The notes below the pieces were generated by a model that saw only the letters and a list, made by a program, of their open reading frames with translations, made no database searches and was not told the origin of the DNA. The position numbers and the translations under genes were made by a program. Shown piece by piece: positions 15,440 to 27,162 of a stretch of DNA of 64,000 nt. Origin of the DNA: Diphasiastrum complanatum (lineage: Eukaryota > Streptophyta > Lycopodiopsida > Lycopodiales > Lycopodiaceae); NCBI GenBank assembly GCA_029204225.1, contig CM055112.1, positions 28,606,280 through 28,670,279 on the forward strand, given 5' to 3'. Position 1 is the stretch's first letter. The number at the start of each line of letters is the position of its first letter.

Positions 15440-18011
15440 CTTGATTATTTTATCTGGAGACAAGTTATGGATCTCAATCCTGAGATGCAATTTTGATAAC
15501 TAGATGCCTTCGTGTGAGAAGTGATTTTTTTTTTGTTGGGCTCAATCCCCTTGCTTTAGACATGATTTGGCATTGTTTTCACTTGATTGTATGTAAACTT
15601 TTCTAAAATAAACTAGTATCGATATGAAAATTAAAACCAATTTGAAGAATTCTTTCTCAAGATAATGAATTTACAAAGTTCATCAACCAACCATGGGGTT
15701 TATAAAAAAGTAACCAATCAATTTTGTAAGGGGCACACAGCTAATTAGAAGTATTAGTCTCCAATTTAAAATTTTTTAACAAGGAGTTGTTTCCCTCAGA
15801 GGCGAAAGGGCCTTCGGACGAGGGCGGAGGTTGAGGACAAAGGTCCTTTCGAAGATAGAAGGGTCAGTAAGGGACGAAAAGTCCTAGGACACATACCTCC
15901 TCTTTTATGAAAACAATTTTCATTAACTTTTCTTATAATTTTTTTTAGTACATCTTCCAATTTGTTTTCACCATGCACCTTCATACATTCAAAAGGGGCA
16001 TATAAAAAGATTTTGCACACATGGGGACGGATGACTAAGTGTGTTTGCTTTTTGAAAAGAAATGGTTTTAGCATGGACATCAAAGCCTGAAAAAGTGAAA
16101 TACTGGCTGGCACAAAATGATTGGAAAAGAAGGGCCCACTCTTGTGGGTGGTGTTGGTCCATGTACAATCAATGTAAACCGGGCTTTCATGCGTGAAGCA
16201 TGGACATTTGCTCTCTGGTGGCGTATTTTTGGAAGTGCGTGAAATGAAAGCAGAGAGAACTATTCAATGCGCGTATTTAATGAGTTCAGATTGTTCAACG
16301 ATGCATTTCTCGAAGAAAGCGATCTAGCTTTTGAGCTTTTGAGGGATCCCGGAGTAGTCGTAGTTTGATTTCAGACGACTTACCTACCAAGACTTCAAGG
16401 AGTCTTAGGACAGAGACAGAAAGGGCAGGCCCCCCGCAGTATAAGTGCTCAGTCAGTCGCACCAGACTCGGGGTTGTGCATAAAATAATGAAGCGCATAT
16501 GAGTTTTTTGTTCTCACTTTCAGATTTCCATATCTGATTGATGGCAGTTGGAAAGAGAGTTTTTTTTTTTTGGGTAATTGGCATTCACATGAATTTTAAG
16601 CATTTTTGAGATGTATATTATTTTACGTACTATAGGGCCTCAATCGTTTTCCGCTTTGAAAATATTTTATGCTTTGAAAAGTATTGCCCATTAACCGGTC
16701 GAGGCAGGGCTCTAGAAAACTCCAAATGCAACAGTGTAGACCCAATGTTGTCCACAAACATCCAGTTCAACACTCCAAACCCCACGCGATAGAATGCTGC
16801 AAATGTTGACACTCCATAACGCTCTACATCCAACGTGCTGACAAAATTGATCCCCAAGCAGCTCATGGCCTCTACCACTTGTTGTTCGAGTCCTAGATTA
16901 TTTGTGGTAATGGACCTCGCAATGGACATTACCTAGTACATATCACCCAATATCAAAATATTTGGTCTTTTTCTTATTATATTAGGTGACTCCATAGTGT
17001 CAAAATATTTTCTATTTTAGATTCCAACCTTGTAACCATAAAACATGATGTATTTTGTGAAAAAAATCAGCATGATGTAAAATTGAAGTTAAAAAGAGAC
17101 ATGATGCGCTAGTTCCATGGCATTGTTCTAGAAAGATAACAAATTATAGGAATGGAACCATCATCATCAATCATAAAATTCGATATCATAGTATTCCAAG
17201 GGTGATGGTCCCAACATTTCACCAAGTGTTGTGCCCAAAATATGATATCCAAGTAGCAATATGAACATATAGGCATGTCAAGATGAAAAGACGATGTAAG
17301 TGTTGATAAAATGCAACTAAACTTAAGAAGTGATGATTAAGTAAATATAGCTAAATTTCAAACAAGTCCCATATCCATAGAAATTGCAACCCAAGTACTC
17401 GTTAGTGTGATGCACGTGTTAACAAAAGGTGCTTAGATTCAAATCAAATTTGAAACCAGCATGCCAACCGTGATATCAAATTTGATATAAAGAGATGGAT
17501 CTTAGTTTTTCGTAGTTCAATTAATGCATGGGTCGAAACCAACTTTGACCCGCCCAAGTTAAGTTTTGACCTAGGTACTAGGAGAGCCAAAATTGAAAGG
17601 TTAGATGGTCTTTCTAACAATTGATGATAGTTCCCCAAAATATGCTATTATCTAAAGATAGCAAAATATACATGAGGCACATATTCAAGGAAGGCCAATT
17701 GAGAAGAAAGCATTTTATCCAACATATTATATATCATCTATCTTAGTGAGATGGGTTGGGTAGAGTGGTTAATAGTAGCCAGGAAGGCACATGCTAGTTG
17801 TTAATAGTAGCCATGAAGGCACATGCTCAAATCCCACCTATTTGAGAATTCGGGGCGTTGTGCTCCGAACTCTAGGGGACTTGGCTTGGCCTTATTTGTA
17901 AACATTGTATATAAGCACCTATTGATATCCTTAATTGTACTAAGTAGCTCACATTTCAAATAAAAAAATTAAGATATCAAAATATTTTTCAAAGAATTAG
18001 AACAATCTAAA
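15440..18011 (+). repeat. Segmental duplication, copy 1
   Basis: This 2.57-kb block is collinear with 41127-44070 in the same orientation. Shared landmarks include GGGCCTTCGG (15810), ATGTACAATCAATG (16163), AGTGCTCAGTCAGTCGCACC (16443), CTCTAGAAAACTCCAAATGC (16710), a CCCAACATTTCACC word (17210) and TATATAAGCACCT (17910). It carries a BAHD-like relic on the minus strand. It lacks about 370 bp present in copy 2 near 42809-43180 and has a single unit of the 22-bp motif that is amplified in copy 2. Confidence 0.9.
16725..16929 (-). pseudogene. BAHD-like acyltransferase fragment, copy 1
   Basis: The minus strand reads NNLGLEQQVVEAMSCLG, then YGVSTFAAFYRVGFG and LNWMFVDNIG. The order resembles the C-terminal half of BAHD acyltransferases, where a helix with (L)G..A..IREA..Y.r.ALD is followed by the FYEVDFGWGKP block; here DFGWG has become GFGVL. 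BAHD enzymes transfer acyl groups from CoA thioesters to plant metabolites. The HXXXD motif is not present nearby, and stops or shifts follow on both sides. A near-identical copy lies at 42360-42552. Family assignment is tentative; an unrelated gene fragment is possible. Confidence 0.4.
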
Positions 18012-18040
18012 CGTATCTTTTCAATGAAGCCCATTTTTTG

Positions 18041-18766
18041 CTAGTCCTCTATCATGGTGACATACCGGGACGACATGAAGGCCGCCCTATAGTAAAGCCG
18101 AGCCATCATTTCATGGTCTTCTTCAAACTGGAGGGCCACGTTGGGATTGATCCTTATTGGATCCAAGCCGCGATCCCAAAAACATTCTTGATGCATCAAA
18201 AAGGCCATAGATTGGCAATACTCGGCGCTTTCTCGTACACACAGATTAGCGTTGGTCTTATACTTGTGCCCAAAATCTAACAATTGTAATCTTAGGTTGT
18301 CCAAGTAGATATTTCTTGAGATTCCTGGAATCACCGGCCAGTTTACCATTTCGACCCGTGATTACTCTGCTGGCCAGGGATTTCTTCGTTTGAGCGGCAT
18401 ATAAAAAGGATCAATTCTCTTCCATGCCGGCGCCCTCCGGTATTCTTGCAAACGCCTGCCATCCCTTAGGATTTTGTTCCGCCACTCAGGTTGTGGTTGC
18501 AGTTTAGCTATGATCTCGGCCCTACTAGACTACCGACTTTGATCAATTTCTTCTTGGCCGCCCCTCCTATTGTGTAAATACTTCCTTTCGAACCTTTCGG
18601 ATTCTTTGGTATCCGCCATATTACTCCTGGGCCTGGTAGGTGAGGCTGCCCTACGTTGCTGTGGTGGCCTTGCCAAGTAGTCATCCAGGGCCTTAGTGCC
18701 CGTATTGCTTTCTTTGGCTCGCTCGCTTGTGAATGGCTCAACTGCGCCCGTATTTGGCCTGGGCAA
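18041..18766 (-). pseudogene. Decayed ORF of unknown function
   Basis: One minus-strand frame stays open over 242 codons except for two stops (a TAG at about 18526 and a TAA at about 18370). It reads, in order, RPNTGAVEPFTSERAKES, an RPPQQRRAASPTRPRS basic stretch, PEWRNKILRDGRRLQEYRR, RIDPFYMPLKRRNPW and finally CFWDRGLDPIRINPNVALQF. The basic N-terminal half followed by a compact, Trp/Met-rich half would suit a nucleic-acid-binding gag or capsid-like protein, but I do not recognise the family. Upstream on the same strand (to about 19190) a Pro/Ser-rich frame-shifted stretch may be its N-terminus. No polymerase lies beside it. Confidence 0.45.
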
Positions 18767-19254
18767 GAATCTTCTAGTTTCTGACGGATCTGCCAGGAAG
18801 TCATCATCACCACCAATGTCAGTGGAGAGTCAGGGATGGAGTGATCAGGGGAGAGAGGCACATGAATGATAGGTTTAGAAGGAGGCGGGTTTAACAAGTT
18901 GTACGTCGCACTGGGGGAGCTCAACTATTGTAGAAACTCGTTCCGTCAGGCTTTGTATGTAGCAGCTGGACCTTTAGATGGGCCCAATAATTTGCTAGGA
19001 GGTGGTGGAGAGGGGGAGGGTGAAGAGACAGGGTAGGTGGGAATGAATGTTTCAGAAAAGTTAAATGCAGAATAAGAAGAGGGTACAAAGGTAGGAGGGG
19101 GAGGGAAAAAGCGTTTTCCTTGCCACCCGATCTCAAACTACCACCTAATGGTTGGGTTCGCCTTATTATAAGCTCCATCATCTCCATCATCGTTTCACAT
19201 GAAGATTGAGCTACTGTTGTTTGCTTTTTGTTCTTTCAGAGTATGGCTGCGCCA
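18767..19254 (-). other. Pro/Ser-rich, frame-shifted upstream part
   Basis: Minus-strand open frames here give Pro/Ser-rich sequence (PSPSPPPPSKLLGPS, NPPPSKPIIHVPLSP) in at least two frames that do not join the frame of the decayed ORF at 18041-18766. Likely its broken N-terminal region; there are no motifs. Confidence 0.3.
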
Positions 19255-19823
19255 TATAGGTGACCTTCGGGAATTTCTCTCTCTTTGCATTTTTTGGAAA
19301 AATGCGAAAAAGCCGAAGGTTTTAAAAACAGTTAAACTTTTGAACTACACAAGTTAAACTTTGGAACTATGCAAGTGTCGCATTTCGGGGAAATGTGAAA
19401 AAAAATTCAACCTGTTGAAAATATAGTTCATTTCTGCAGACTGTTGTGACACTTAGTGTATTTCTGCAAACTGTCAAAAAAGTAATGTATTTCTGCAGAC
19501 TTGTTCTAAATGCTAATTCGTGGAAGTTGTTGAAGCTGGCCAAGTCTTCAATGACTTCAAGTTATTGAGCTTAACATCTGAACTTGAAATTATGATAGGA
19601 TTGGATACCCTTTGCTGGAGATCAGCCGGAAGCCCGTTGTAGATGTTCTTCAAATAAATTGGCTGTTTGAGTTTGTGATTCATGCAGGTATCAGATGAGC
19701 AGACATAGAACCCAAGTTGGTTTCATCTGACCCTAGATCAATGATCAATAAACGTGCAGGAAGAATCATGAAATAGAAATTAGTCATTCACCAAGGAGAC
19801 AACTGTGGGCTTAATTTCCATTA
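19255..19823 (-). mobile_element. Truncated LTR of copia family D
   Basis: Read on the minus strand it starts with a degenerate GGAAATTAAGCCCACAGTTG and continues collinearly with the LTR at 10061-11100, including the AACGGGCTTCC/GATCTCCAGCAAAGGGT equivalents and the GCGAAAAAGCCGAAGG words. It ends about halfway through the LTR. No coding region of the element is attached, so this is a truncated solo LTR. Confidence 0.8.
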
Positions 19824-20344
19824 GGCTAGAAGTCCATCGAGAGGGCTAGAAGCCAAATTTGAGAGAATCACCACAAGAGAGACCTTTATGAGTTTCTAGG
19901 ATCAAATCAAAACCAATTTATTGTGCATTTGTTTGTAGAATTCATTAGTGAAATGGGAACAATTGGTGCTTTCCTTCTAGAATCTAGTGAAAGATTAAAC
20001 AGCTAGATAAATTATTTTTATCCAAAATAGTAGTGAAAGAACCCTCGCCTGAGTCACCCTTTGTCAAAACTATTTTTGAGTTCTGATCTATCAGATCTAG
20101 CCACTGTCAAAATTTCTAGAACATTCTGTTACAGTTTTATATTGATTATGAAAAAATCTTATTTCTAGAAGTGTTGATTGCTTGATCGAGATCTTTTTTC
20201 GAAAATTAGAAATCTGATTATTGTCAAGTGATAGATTTTTACAAACCTGATCAGAGATAAAAGTTGATTGAAAAATCTAGATCCAGTCTCATTGTTTCTA
20301 GTAAATTGGAAAGATGTATGATACAATGATCTTGAGCCACCTGA
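19824..20344. other. No recognisable gene
   Basis: AT-rich sequence between the LTR fragment and gypsy element C. It may include the leader of element C (it repeats CAGATCTAG/GATCTA words), but I find no primer site. Confidence 0.35.
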
Positions 20345-21655
20345 ACCTCTATTGGTTGTTCCACAAGTTATTTTTAGAAGATCACCTCGTCTAGAGTTAC
20401 CAAAGTATAATGGGTTATCTGATCCTGTCATATTTCTCAAAATATTTCTTGAATCATGTGAGGTTTATGGTGAAGTTTTTCCACGTGATAAACTTAAGAT
20501 ATTTCACATGGCCTTATCAGGAGCAGCACAAGATTGGTTTTACAACCAAGATGAGACTGAACGTGTGGATTGGGAAGTGGTTAAGGCTGGAGAATGATGC
20601 CATATATAGCGGGGCAAACCACTACAACATCCACCACTATTGCATCCACGAACGTCAATGCAACAGTTGAGTTGATGATCGATGAGTTTGAAAAACTTGC
20701 CCAAAAGCAGCAGATGTAGCTAGAGAAGATGCAATCATAGTTCGATGTGAAGTTGGCATTGGAAGAGCGAAATGCCAAGATTGACAAAGCAACTGACAAG
20801 ATTGCTAAAACATTTCATATCAAGAAAATGTTTGGTGTGCGATTTGTGCTAGAAATCACACCATAAATGAGCAATACTAAAATGACATGTGAAGGATACT
20901 TATTGCCGTCTATGCAATTCTCTTGAGCATAATACAAAATTTTGCTCATTTAATCCTCATATTATTCAGCATAGATATGCTAAATACCAATACAGAGATA
21001 GTTCAAACTGGAAGACACCTGATGGTAAGTGGCAAGGTTTTAGATTTCCAGAACGTTTAGCTTTGTCAGCTCCTCCAGTACAACATGTTCCCAGTACCAA
21101 GATCTTCGTGTAGTAATGAGCAATTAATTACAATACTGATCATTGGTCCTTCAGAGTAATACACCATCTATGCTGCTGCACAACAACAACAATCCAGACA
21201 TTGGGCTAGAGTACCACTTGGATGCTTTGGATGTGGAGAGAATCACATGAATTGCTAAATGTCCAAACAAAAAAAATTTTACCCCATTTTGTCGGGAATG
21301 TGAATATGGACATTGTTACAAGGATTGTCCAGTAAGACCAAAACCACCACTAGTAACTACTCCATTGAATATGATTACAATTAAGCAGAGGACAACAGTC
21401 CAACCTTCTGAACCAAGTGCTCCATTGATGGGTGTTACTAGAGCTCAGAAGCATACAGGGGTATATTCGAATCTCAACTCAGAAAAGAAGAATACAACAA
21501 TATGAGGTAGTGGATTGAAGACTTGCAAGAAGAGGAGGCCTTGGAAGTCGCTAAAGCTTCACCCAAAGATCATTCTTCACTTGTGCCTGTTGGAGAGAGA
21601 GGGGAGATGAACGACGAACATGAACGAGACACGAACATAAATATTTCAGAGGCAC
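20345..21655 (+). pseudogene. Ty3/gypsy gag relic (element C)
   Basis: The capsid region reads LELPKYNGLSDPV followed by HMALSGAAQDWFYN, the retrotransposon gag signature. A CCHC finger, CRLCNSLEHNTKFC, lies at about 20905, and a second knuckle pair follows near 21217-21335 (CFGCGENHMNC broken by a stop; CRECEYGHCYKDC). The PLNMITIKQ and VTRAQK words also occur in gypsy element A, so the two belong to related lineages. Several stops and frame changes interrupt it. The protease, RT and RNase H that should follow are missing or unrecognisable between 21655 and 22140. Confidence 0.85.
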
Positions 21656-22139
21656 ATTCAAGATAATTTTTGTGAAAATGGACAACCATTAAAATTCCAG
21701 GCTGTACCCCTTTCAAATACATATGAAAGGAGTTTGTTTCTGCATGACAATACCACGAAATTTTCACCCAAAAAAGACGATGAAGACAATTGACAAATGT
21801 ATTTTTGATGGAATTTCATAATATTGCTTACTTGCATTATGAAGATTCTGTCTTTGGTGACAAATTTGAATGATTTGTGGAATAGCATAACATGTGAGGA
21901 ATGTTTTGCAAATTATGTAAATTGTGCTCGTTGATAAAACCATTGGAAAAGTTGAGCTAAATGTTTATTTTTTTAGTTGTGTCCACCATGATTTGTAGCT
22001 CAATGAAATGTTACTCTTGCTTGCCAAATGTGACTTTTCCATGCCTTGTAATGACCACCTACTTAAGCTCCAATATTCTTCTGCAATTATTAACACATGG
22101 CATGGATGGTATTCTACAAAGATGTGTTTTGCAGCATGA

Positions 22140-22870
22140 GACCTCACAAATTATTACGTTATCGCATGAAGGTATGAGGGGAGGTTACTTTGCAACAGAA
22201 TCACAGTACGTAAAATTCTTTAATCATGGTGCTAGTGGCCTATGATGTATAAAAATATTAATGAGTTTACCCAAAGGTGTGATGGTTGTCAACAAGATCG
22301 AGGAAAGCAAATTTTGAGCCGTTGCACCCTGTCCTGGCAAGGCTCCATTCGAATAGTGGGGTTTGGAATTTATTTGTGCAATATATTCAGCGACATGTGG
22401 GTCACAAGCAAGATACATCCTTGTGGCTATTGACTATATGACCAAATAGGTCGAAGCAAGGGCATTAAAGGTAGCTGATACAAGATTGATTGTCAAGTAT
22501 TTATATGAACATTTTATTACACATTTTGGTTGTCCAATTGAGATAGTAAGTGATCAGGGAACACATTTCTTGAAAAATACTATCAAGATCTTGATGGAAG
22601 AGTTTTTAGTAGTTCACCGATTTAGTACTCCCTACTATCCAAGGGGTAGTGGACAGGCCGAGTCATCCAACAAGATTCTCTACAATATCCTGACATATAC
22701 CGTGGAAGCCAGTCGTTCGATTGGGAACACAAACTACATGCAACATTATGGGCATTCTGCACGACTTATAAGGCCAGTACCAATAATACATCTTTTCAGT
22801 TGGTCTATGGACAAGACGTCCTGATGCCAATTCCTTATTCCATTGCTAGTATTGCAGTTACAAAAAGACC
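22140..22870 (+). pseudogene. Ty3/gypsy integrase relic (element C)
   Basis: The zinc-binding H2C2 region is visible as SHEGMRGGYFATESQ then NEFTQRCDGCQQDRGKQ across a frame change. The catalytic core follows with YLYEHFITHFGCPIEIVSDQ (second catalytic Asp), then STPYYPRGSGQAESSNK, which carries the catalytic Glu. LRHEAALHKL-type words near 22900 belong to the C-terminal part. Frameshifts and stops separate the pieces. Integrase inserts the element's cDNA; this one is dead. The element ends at the junction with a minus-strand copia near 22980. Confidence 0.88.
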
Positions 22871-22984
22871 GAATGATGGCAAGTCTTTAAAACTACGACA
22901 TGAAGCTGCCTTGCACAAGTTATGTGAACCGCAATTAGTACAACCTCCTGAAATACTTTTGCTATCATCCTTCATGGATGCTCA

Positions 22985-24001
22985 GCTTGCGTCACTGTAA
23001 GATTCGATGTGAAATTTAGCTTCCTTCGAATAACACAGTCCATAGTCTTTCGTTTTCTGGAGATATTGTAGTACTCTCTTTGCCAACTTCCAATGTAACG
23101 ATCTTGGATTCTGATTATATGGCTCAGCCTGTATACTACAAATGCTATATCAAGTCTAGTGTTGTCTGATAGATATAACAATTATCCATTCGAGAGTTTG
23201 CGGACAATTTGCCTTGCTCAGTATTGTTCCAAGTATCATGGGAGTATGCACACCTTTGCATTCGAGCATGTTGAAGTCTTCAATGATCTTCTGAGTGAAC
23301 TTTTGTTGGTGAAGATACAACTTACCACTTTCAAAGTCTCTCACGATCTACAAGCCTAGGTAGATTTTAGCTTCTCCTAGGTCAACGATCTCAAATACTT
23401 CAAAAATGTCTCTTTTGACATCTGAAATTAACTTTTCTCTTCTTGAGAAGATAAGCGTGTCATCAACATAAACAACTAGAATGATTATTTCATTTTGGAC
23501 ATGTTTGATATAGACATTTGATTCAGCAAATAAAGGTTTGAAGCCTATGGATCGTAGTGCTTCATCCTTCTTTCTATACCATTGTTTCGCTGCCTGTTTG
23601 AGACCATAAATGCTTTTATTCATGTGACATCCGTATTTTGGATATTATTGGCTTACAAAACCAAGTGGTTGGTCCATGAATAAGTCTTCTTCCAATTCTG
23701 CGTGCAGGAAAGCAGTTTTCTCATCCACAATATGGATTTTCAAATCATGAGCCATTGCATACACGAATAACAAGTGAGTTAATGTCTGTTTGACTACCAG
23801 TGAGAAAGTATCAATGTAGTCGATCCCATACTTCTGTGAAAATCCTTTGGCAACCAACCTTGCTTTGTATATGATGTTTTTCCCATCAGGACCTGTTTTA
23901 ATCTTGTAGATCCACTTGCACTTCACTGATTTTCTGCCATCAGTCATAGGTGCAAGTGTCCATACATTGTTCTTGTACATGGATGACACTTTGTCCTCCA
24001 T
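22985..24001 (-). pseudogene. Copia RT relic (element J)
   Basis: The minus strand begins with the RT linker (NNVWTLAPMTDGRKSVKCKW), then KARLVAKGFSQKYGIDY, an altered HIVDEKTAFLHAELEEDLF, IYGLKQAAKQWY and an intact YVDDTLIF box. DLGEAKIYLGL and YLHQQKFTQKIIEDFNM follow. A frameshift or stop at about 23640 splits it, and the RNase H is only partly present near 22985-23180. It is a family distinct from D and E. Confidence 0.92.
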
Positions 24002-24428
24002 TGCCTAAATTTAGCGATCTTTATCCTGTTTTCCTAAGTTTGAATGGTTAGGCTTGTTGAGTTTTTTAAGTTGGCTTTTTAGTAAGTTCATGTCGGATGA
24101 ATCTTAGACTTAAGTGTGTCTTGGGAAAACCGCTCAAGTCTCAGCAACCTTTAAGGCGCTTGTGCAACAATGACCCAAGCGAGAGTTTAGTGGAAAATTA
24201 GATTCCCTCCCATCCTTTATGTAAAGGGTAAATGTAACCTCAAGTCAAACACTTTTTGAAAGCTTTTATGAAAGTCCAAGCATGCTAAATATTTGTGTCA
24301 TGGCTTAGCTCTTTTTGATGAGCCGGATGGTCTTTGCAAAATTTAAGCCTCTTTAAAAACACCCTACATTTACTATTTTTTCACTCCGTAAAATCACTTT
24401 AGACATTTTTATGAAAAAAATGGATAAT
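24002..24428. other. No recognisable gene
   Basis: Sequence between copia J and gypsy A with no open frame. It could hold the 3' part of either element; no LTR end is visible. Confidence 0.35.
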
Positions 24429-25619
24429 CTATGGGGCTTTTTTTTGTGACACATTTTTTTTACATGCAACTTTGGGATGCGAGAAGGTGCACATAAAAAA
24501 ATTTACTCCAAAAGAGCAGTCGGTATCATTGAGCTGTCGGCTTGCAAACCGGATTGGAAAATCCTTTTTGTGTTCACCTGGCTGGGTTAAGACTGCTCCA
24601 ATTGCATACTTCGATGCATCCGTATGCACGTGAAACTCAATGGACCAATTGGGTGGGCGTAAGATTGGTGCTAAAACCAATGCATCCTTAAGCTTTTGGA
24701 AAGCCTTTACGGCCTCCTCATTCCAATGTGGATCCGTTGTGAGTTTGTAGATTGGTCTGGCTAACTCCGCAAAATCAAGAATGAAGATCCTATAATAGTT
24801 AGCATGACCCATGAAAATGTAGACCTCGCGGATCGTCTCCGGTGGTGGTAGATCAATAACGATCCTGATCTATGACAGATCTGTGGCGATCCCGTGTCTT
24901 GACACTATATGGCCGAGTATCAAGCCATGTGTCACCCAGAATTGACATTTTTATGGATTCAGGGAGATCTGGTAGTCGTCGCATTTTTGTAACACCTTCT
25001 CCAAATTGGATAAGTGTTCTGAATCTGGTCCATGCACGCACAGATCATCCAAGAAAATTTCCAGAAATTTTTGCAAATAATCTTTGAATGCCGCCTGCGT
25101 GACTTGTTGGAAAGTGCTTGGGGCATTGCAAAGTCCGAATGGCATTACTTTATAGGCATAAGTTCCCCATTCCGTGGCAGATGTTGTCTTGTGCTAGTCT
25201 TGGGGGGCTATTTTCACCTGGTTGTAGCCACTGAAGCCATCCAGAAAGCTGTAGGCTTCGGCGCCAGCTACCCTGTCGATGACACTTTCCGTAAATGGTA
25301 AAGGAAAATGGTCCTTTTTGGTGACTACATTTAGCGCCTTCAGATTCACACAGATCCGCATTTTGCCATTCTTCTTGGGTACTATAACTATCAACGATAC
25401 CCATTCCGTGTGCTCGATCTCGTAAATGAAATTTGCGTCCATCAGCTTTTGCAACTCCTGCTTGATCAGTTCAGTATAATTCGGGTTGCAGTTGTAGTAA
25501 CGGCTCACCTTGGGGACTGCTCCGTCCACCAAGGGTATGGTATGTTGGACTACTGTTGGCAGAATGCCCTTTAGATCACTATAGCTCCAGGCAAAACAGT
25601 CTTTATATTTCACCAACAA
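24429..25619 (-). pseudogene. Ty3/gypsy RT and RNase H relic (element A)
   Basis: RT motifs run right to left: HTEWVSLIVIVPKKNGKMR, CVNLKALNVVTKKDHFPLPF, YSFLDGFSGYNQVKIAPQD, then after frame breaks MPFGLCNAPSTFQ and an IFLDDLCVHG block in place of the usual YxDD. HANYYRIFILDFAELARPIY and the RNase H start FHVHTDASKYAIGAVLTQ follow. The element breaks off at 24429 inside RNase H, with no integrase. It is continuous with the protease and gag segments to its right. Confidence 0.93.
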
Positions 25620-25853
25620 GGATCATAGTCTCTTCAACTGCGTGGGTGTTAACTGCTCTCCCACATGCACTATCCTTTCTTCTTCTCTTGGCTCCGCAAG
25701 ATTCATTGGCTGTGTTCGCGTAGGTCCCTCGAAGACTTGTTCTGCTGGTGCTTGAATCTGATCAGGTTCTCACTGGGCTTGTGGCATCATGATTACCACG
25801 TCGTCCAAAGTATAATTCTTGAAAGTATCAGGCATCTCGTGAACGGGAGCTCA

Positions 25854-27162
25854 TCAAGATTCCTCTTTCAACATATTGATCTTACCCCGACTGGTCATTT
25901 TTTGATTTTCTGTCACCTGTGTAGAAGATGATGCTGTATCTGAGTCCAACTGGATTGACTTGAAGGAATCCAACACCTTCTTTTTGCCCTTTTTTGTCAT
26001 TTTGGTGGATTTATCCTTGTTGTCTTTCTTCGGGACTGCTGTGACATTCACCTCATGGTTGCGAATATCAACGGCTACTATAGCTATCGCCTCTTCGGGT
26101 AGGTCACTCCATCAGATCACTTGGTTGTAGCGTTGCTTCATCTGATTCTTCTTATTCACAGGTGCCTTGGGTGGATCAATCCTTGAGACTTTCGCCATAG
26201 CAGACTTTTGTGGTGGTTGAGCTGGTACCTTCTTGGTTCCAAAACAATTTGGGTCCATGTGGTGTAGGACCTGTTCATCAGTCAGCTCAACCTCCTTATT
26301 ATAAGTTAGAGCATGTTGCCAAGGGACTAGATCATCGTCCACTAGGTTCTCAATAGGCTCCGCTGACAGCCATGCTACATTTATCATATTCACCCCAAAT
26401 GTGATTGGTGTGTCCATAGTGTAACATTTGGGTGAAGATGTACTTGGTTCTGGATCTGATTCATATTGACATGCCTGGCAGTCAATAGTTGCTAATGCAT
26501 CTGCCCATCTCATGACATCTATCTCTGAATGATAGTGACATCCCTTGGCTGGCCTTGGGGCAATCAATCGTATGATCTGTCGTGGATGATCCGTCATCAG
26601 CCTTGGGTGCAATAGGTTTCACCACCCATGTGGTTGGATCAACCTTTACAGCCTGCATGCCTGCTATCTTGACGAGAATATCGGCAACCACACCTTTTGG
26701 TTTCACACAGGATTGATTTGCTAGCTTGATGGTGAATCTTGCTGGCTTCAAACCTTGTAAACCCCATTTTTCATATAAAGTAGCGGAGATCATATTGACA
26801 CCCGATCCTCCATCTACCACTGTCGCCTCGTCCTCGTATCTCTTATGTTTGATTGGCAAAGTGATGTTGTGTTCCTCACTTTCCCATGCTGCTCCAATGT
26901 GGAGGACGTTATTTGTTTCATCATAGCCTGCACAATATATGGGCTTAGGCGCTACTGGCTCCTCATCCGCTTTGGCCCATTCAGCTAGAAGGCTTTTTGC
27001 TTGTGGTGCAATCCCCAGTAGTTCCCCGAGTGGTAAACTAACATGGCTTGACATCAAAAGTGTGAGCCTTTCAGTGCGTGGTTCCTCAGGCTCCACCATG
27101 TGAAAAGGTGGTTCATGTTTTTGCAACCGATCATTATGATCAGTGCGTAGTGGTGAGCCCAC
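25854..27162 (-). pseudogene. Ty3/gypsy protease and linker relic (element A)
   Basis: A long open frame (26482-27162) contains ATVVDGGSGVNMISATLYEK, the form of the aspartic protease active site used by many plant gypsy elements (D-G-G/D-T-G), followed by LANQSCVKPKGVVADILVKI. The downstream open frames (26112-26612, 25854-26051) give the protease-RT linker, including the Lys-rich KKDNKDKSTKMTKKGKKK. It overlaps the end of gag by about 20 bp in a different frame, which may be decay rather than programmed frameshifting. Confidence 0.85.
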
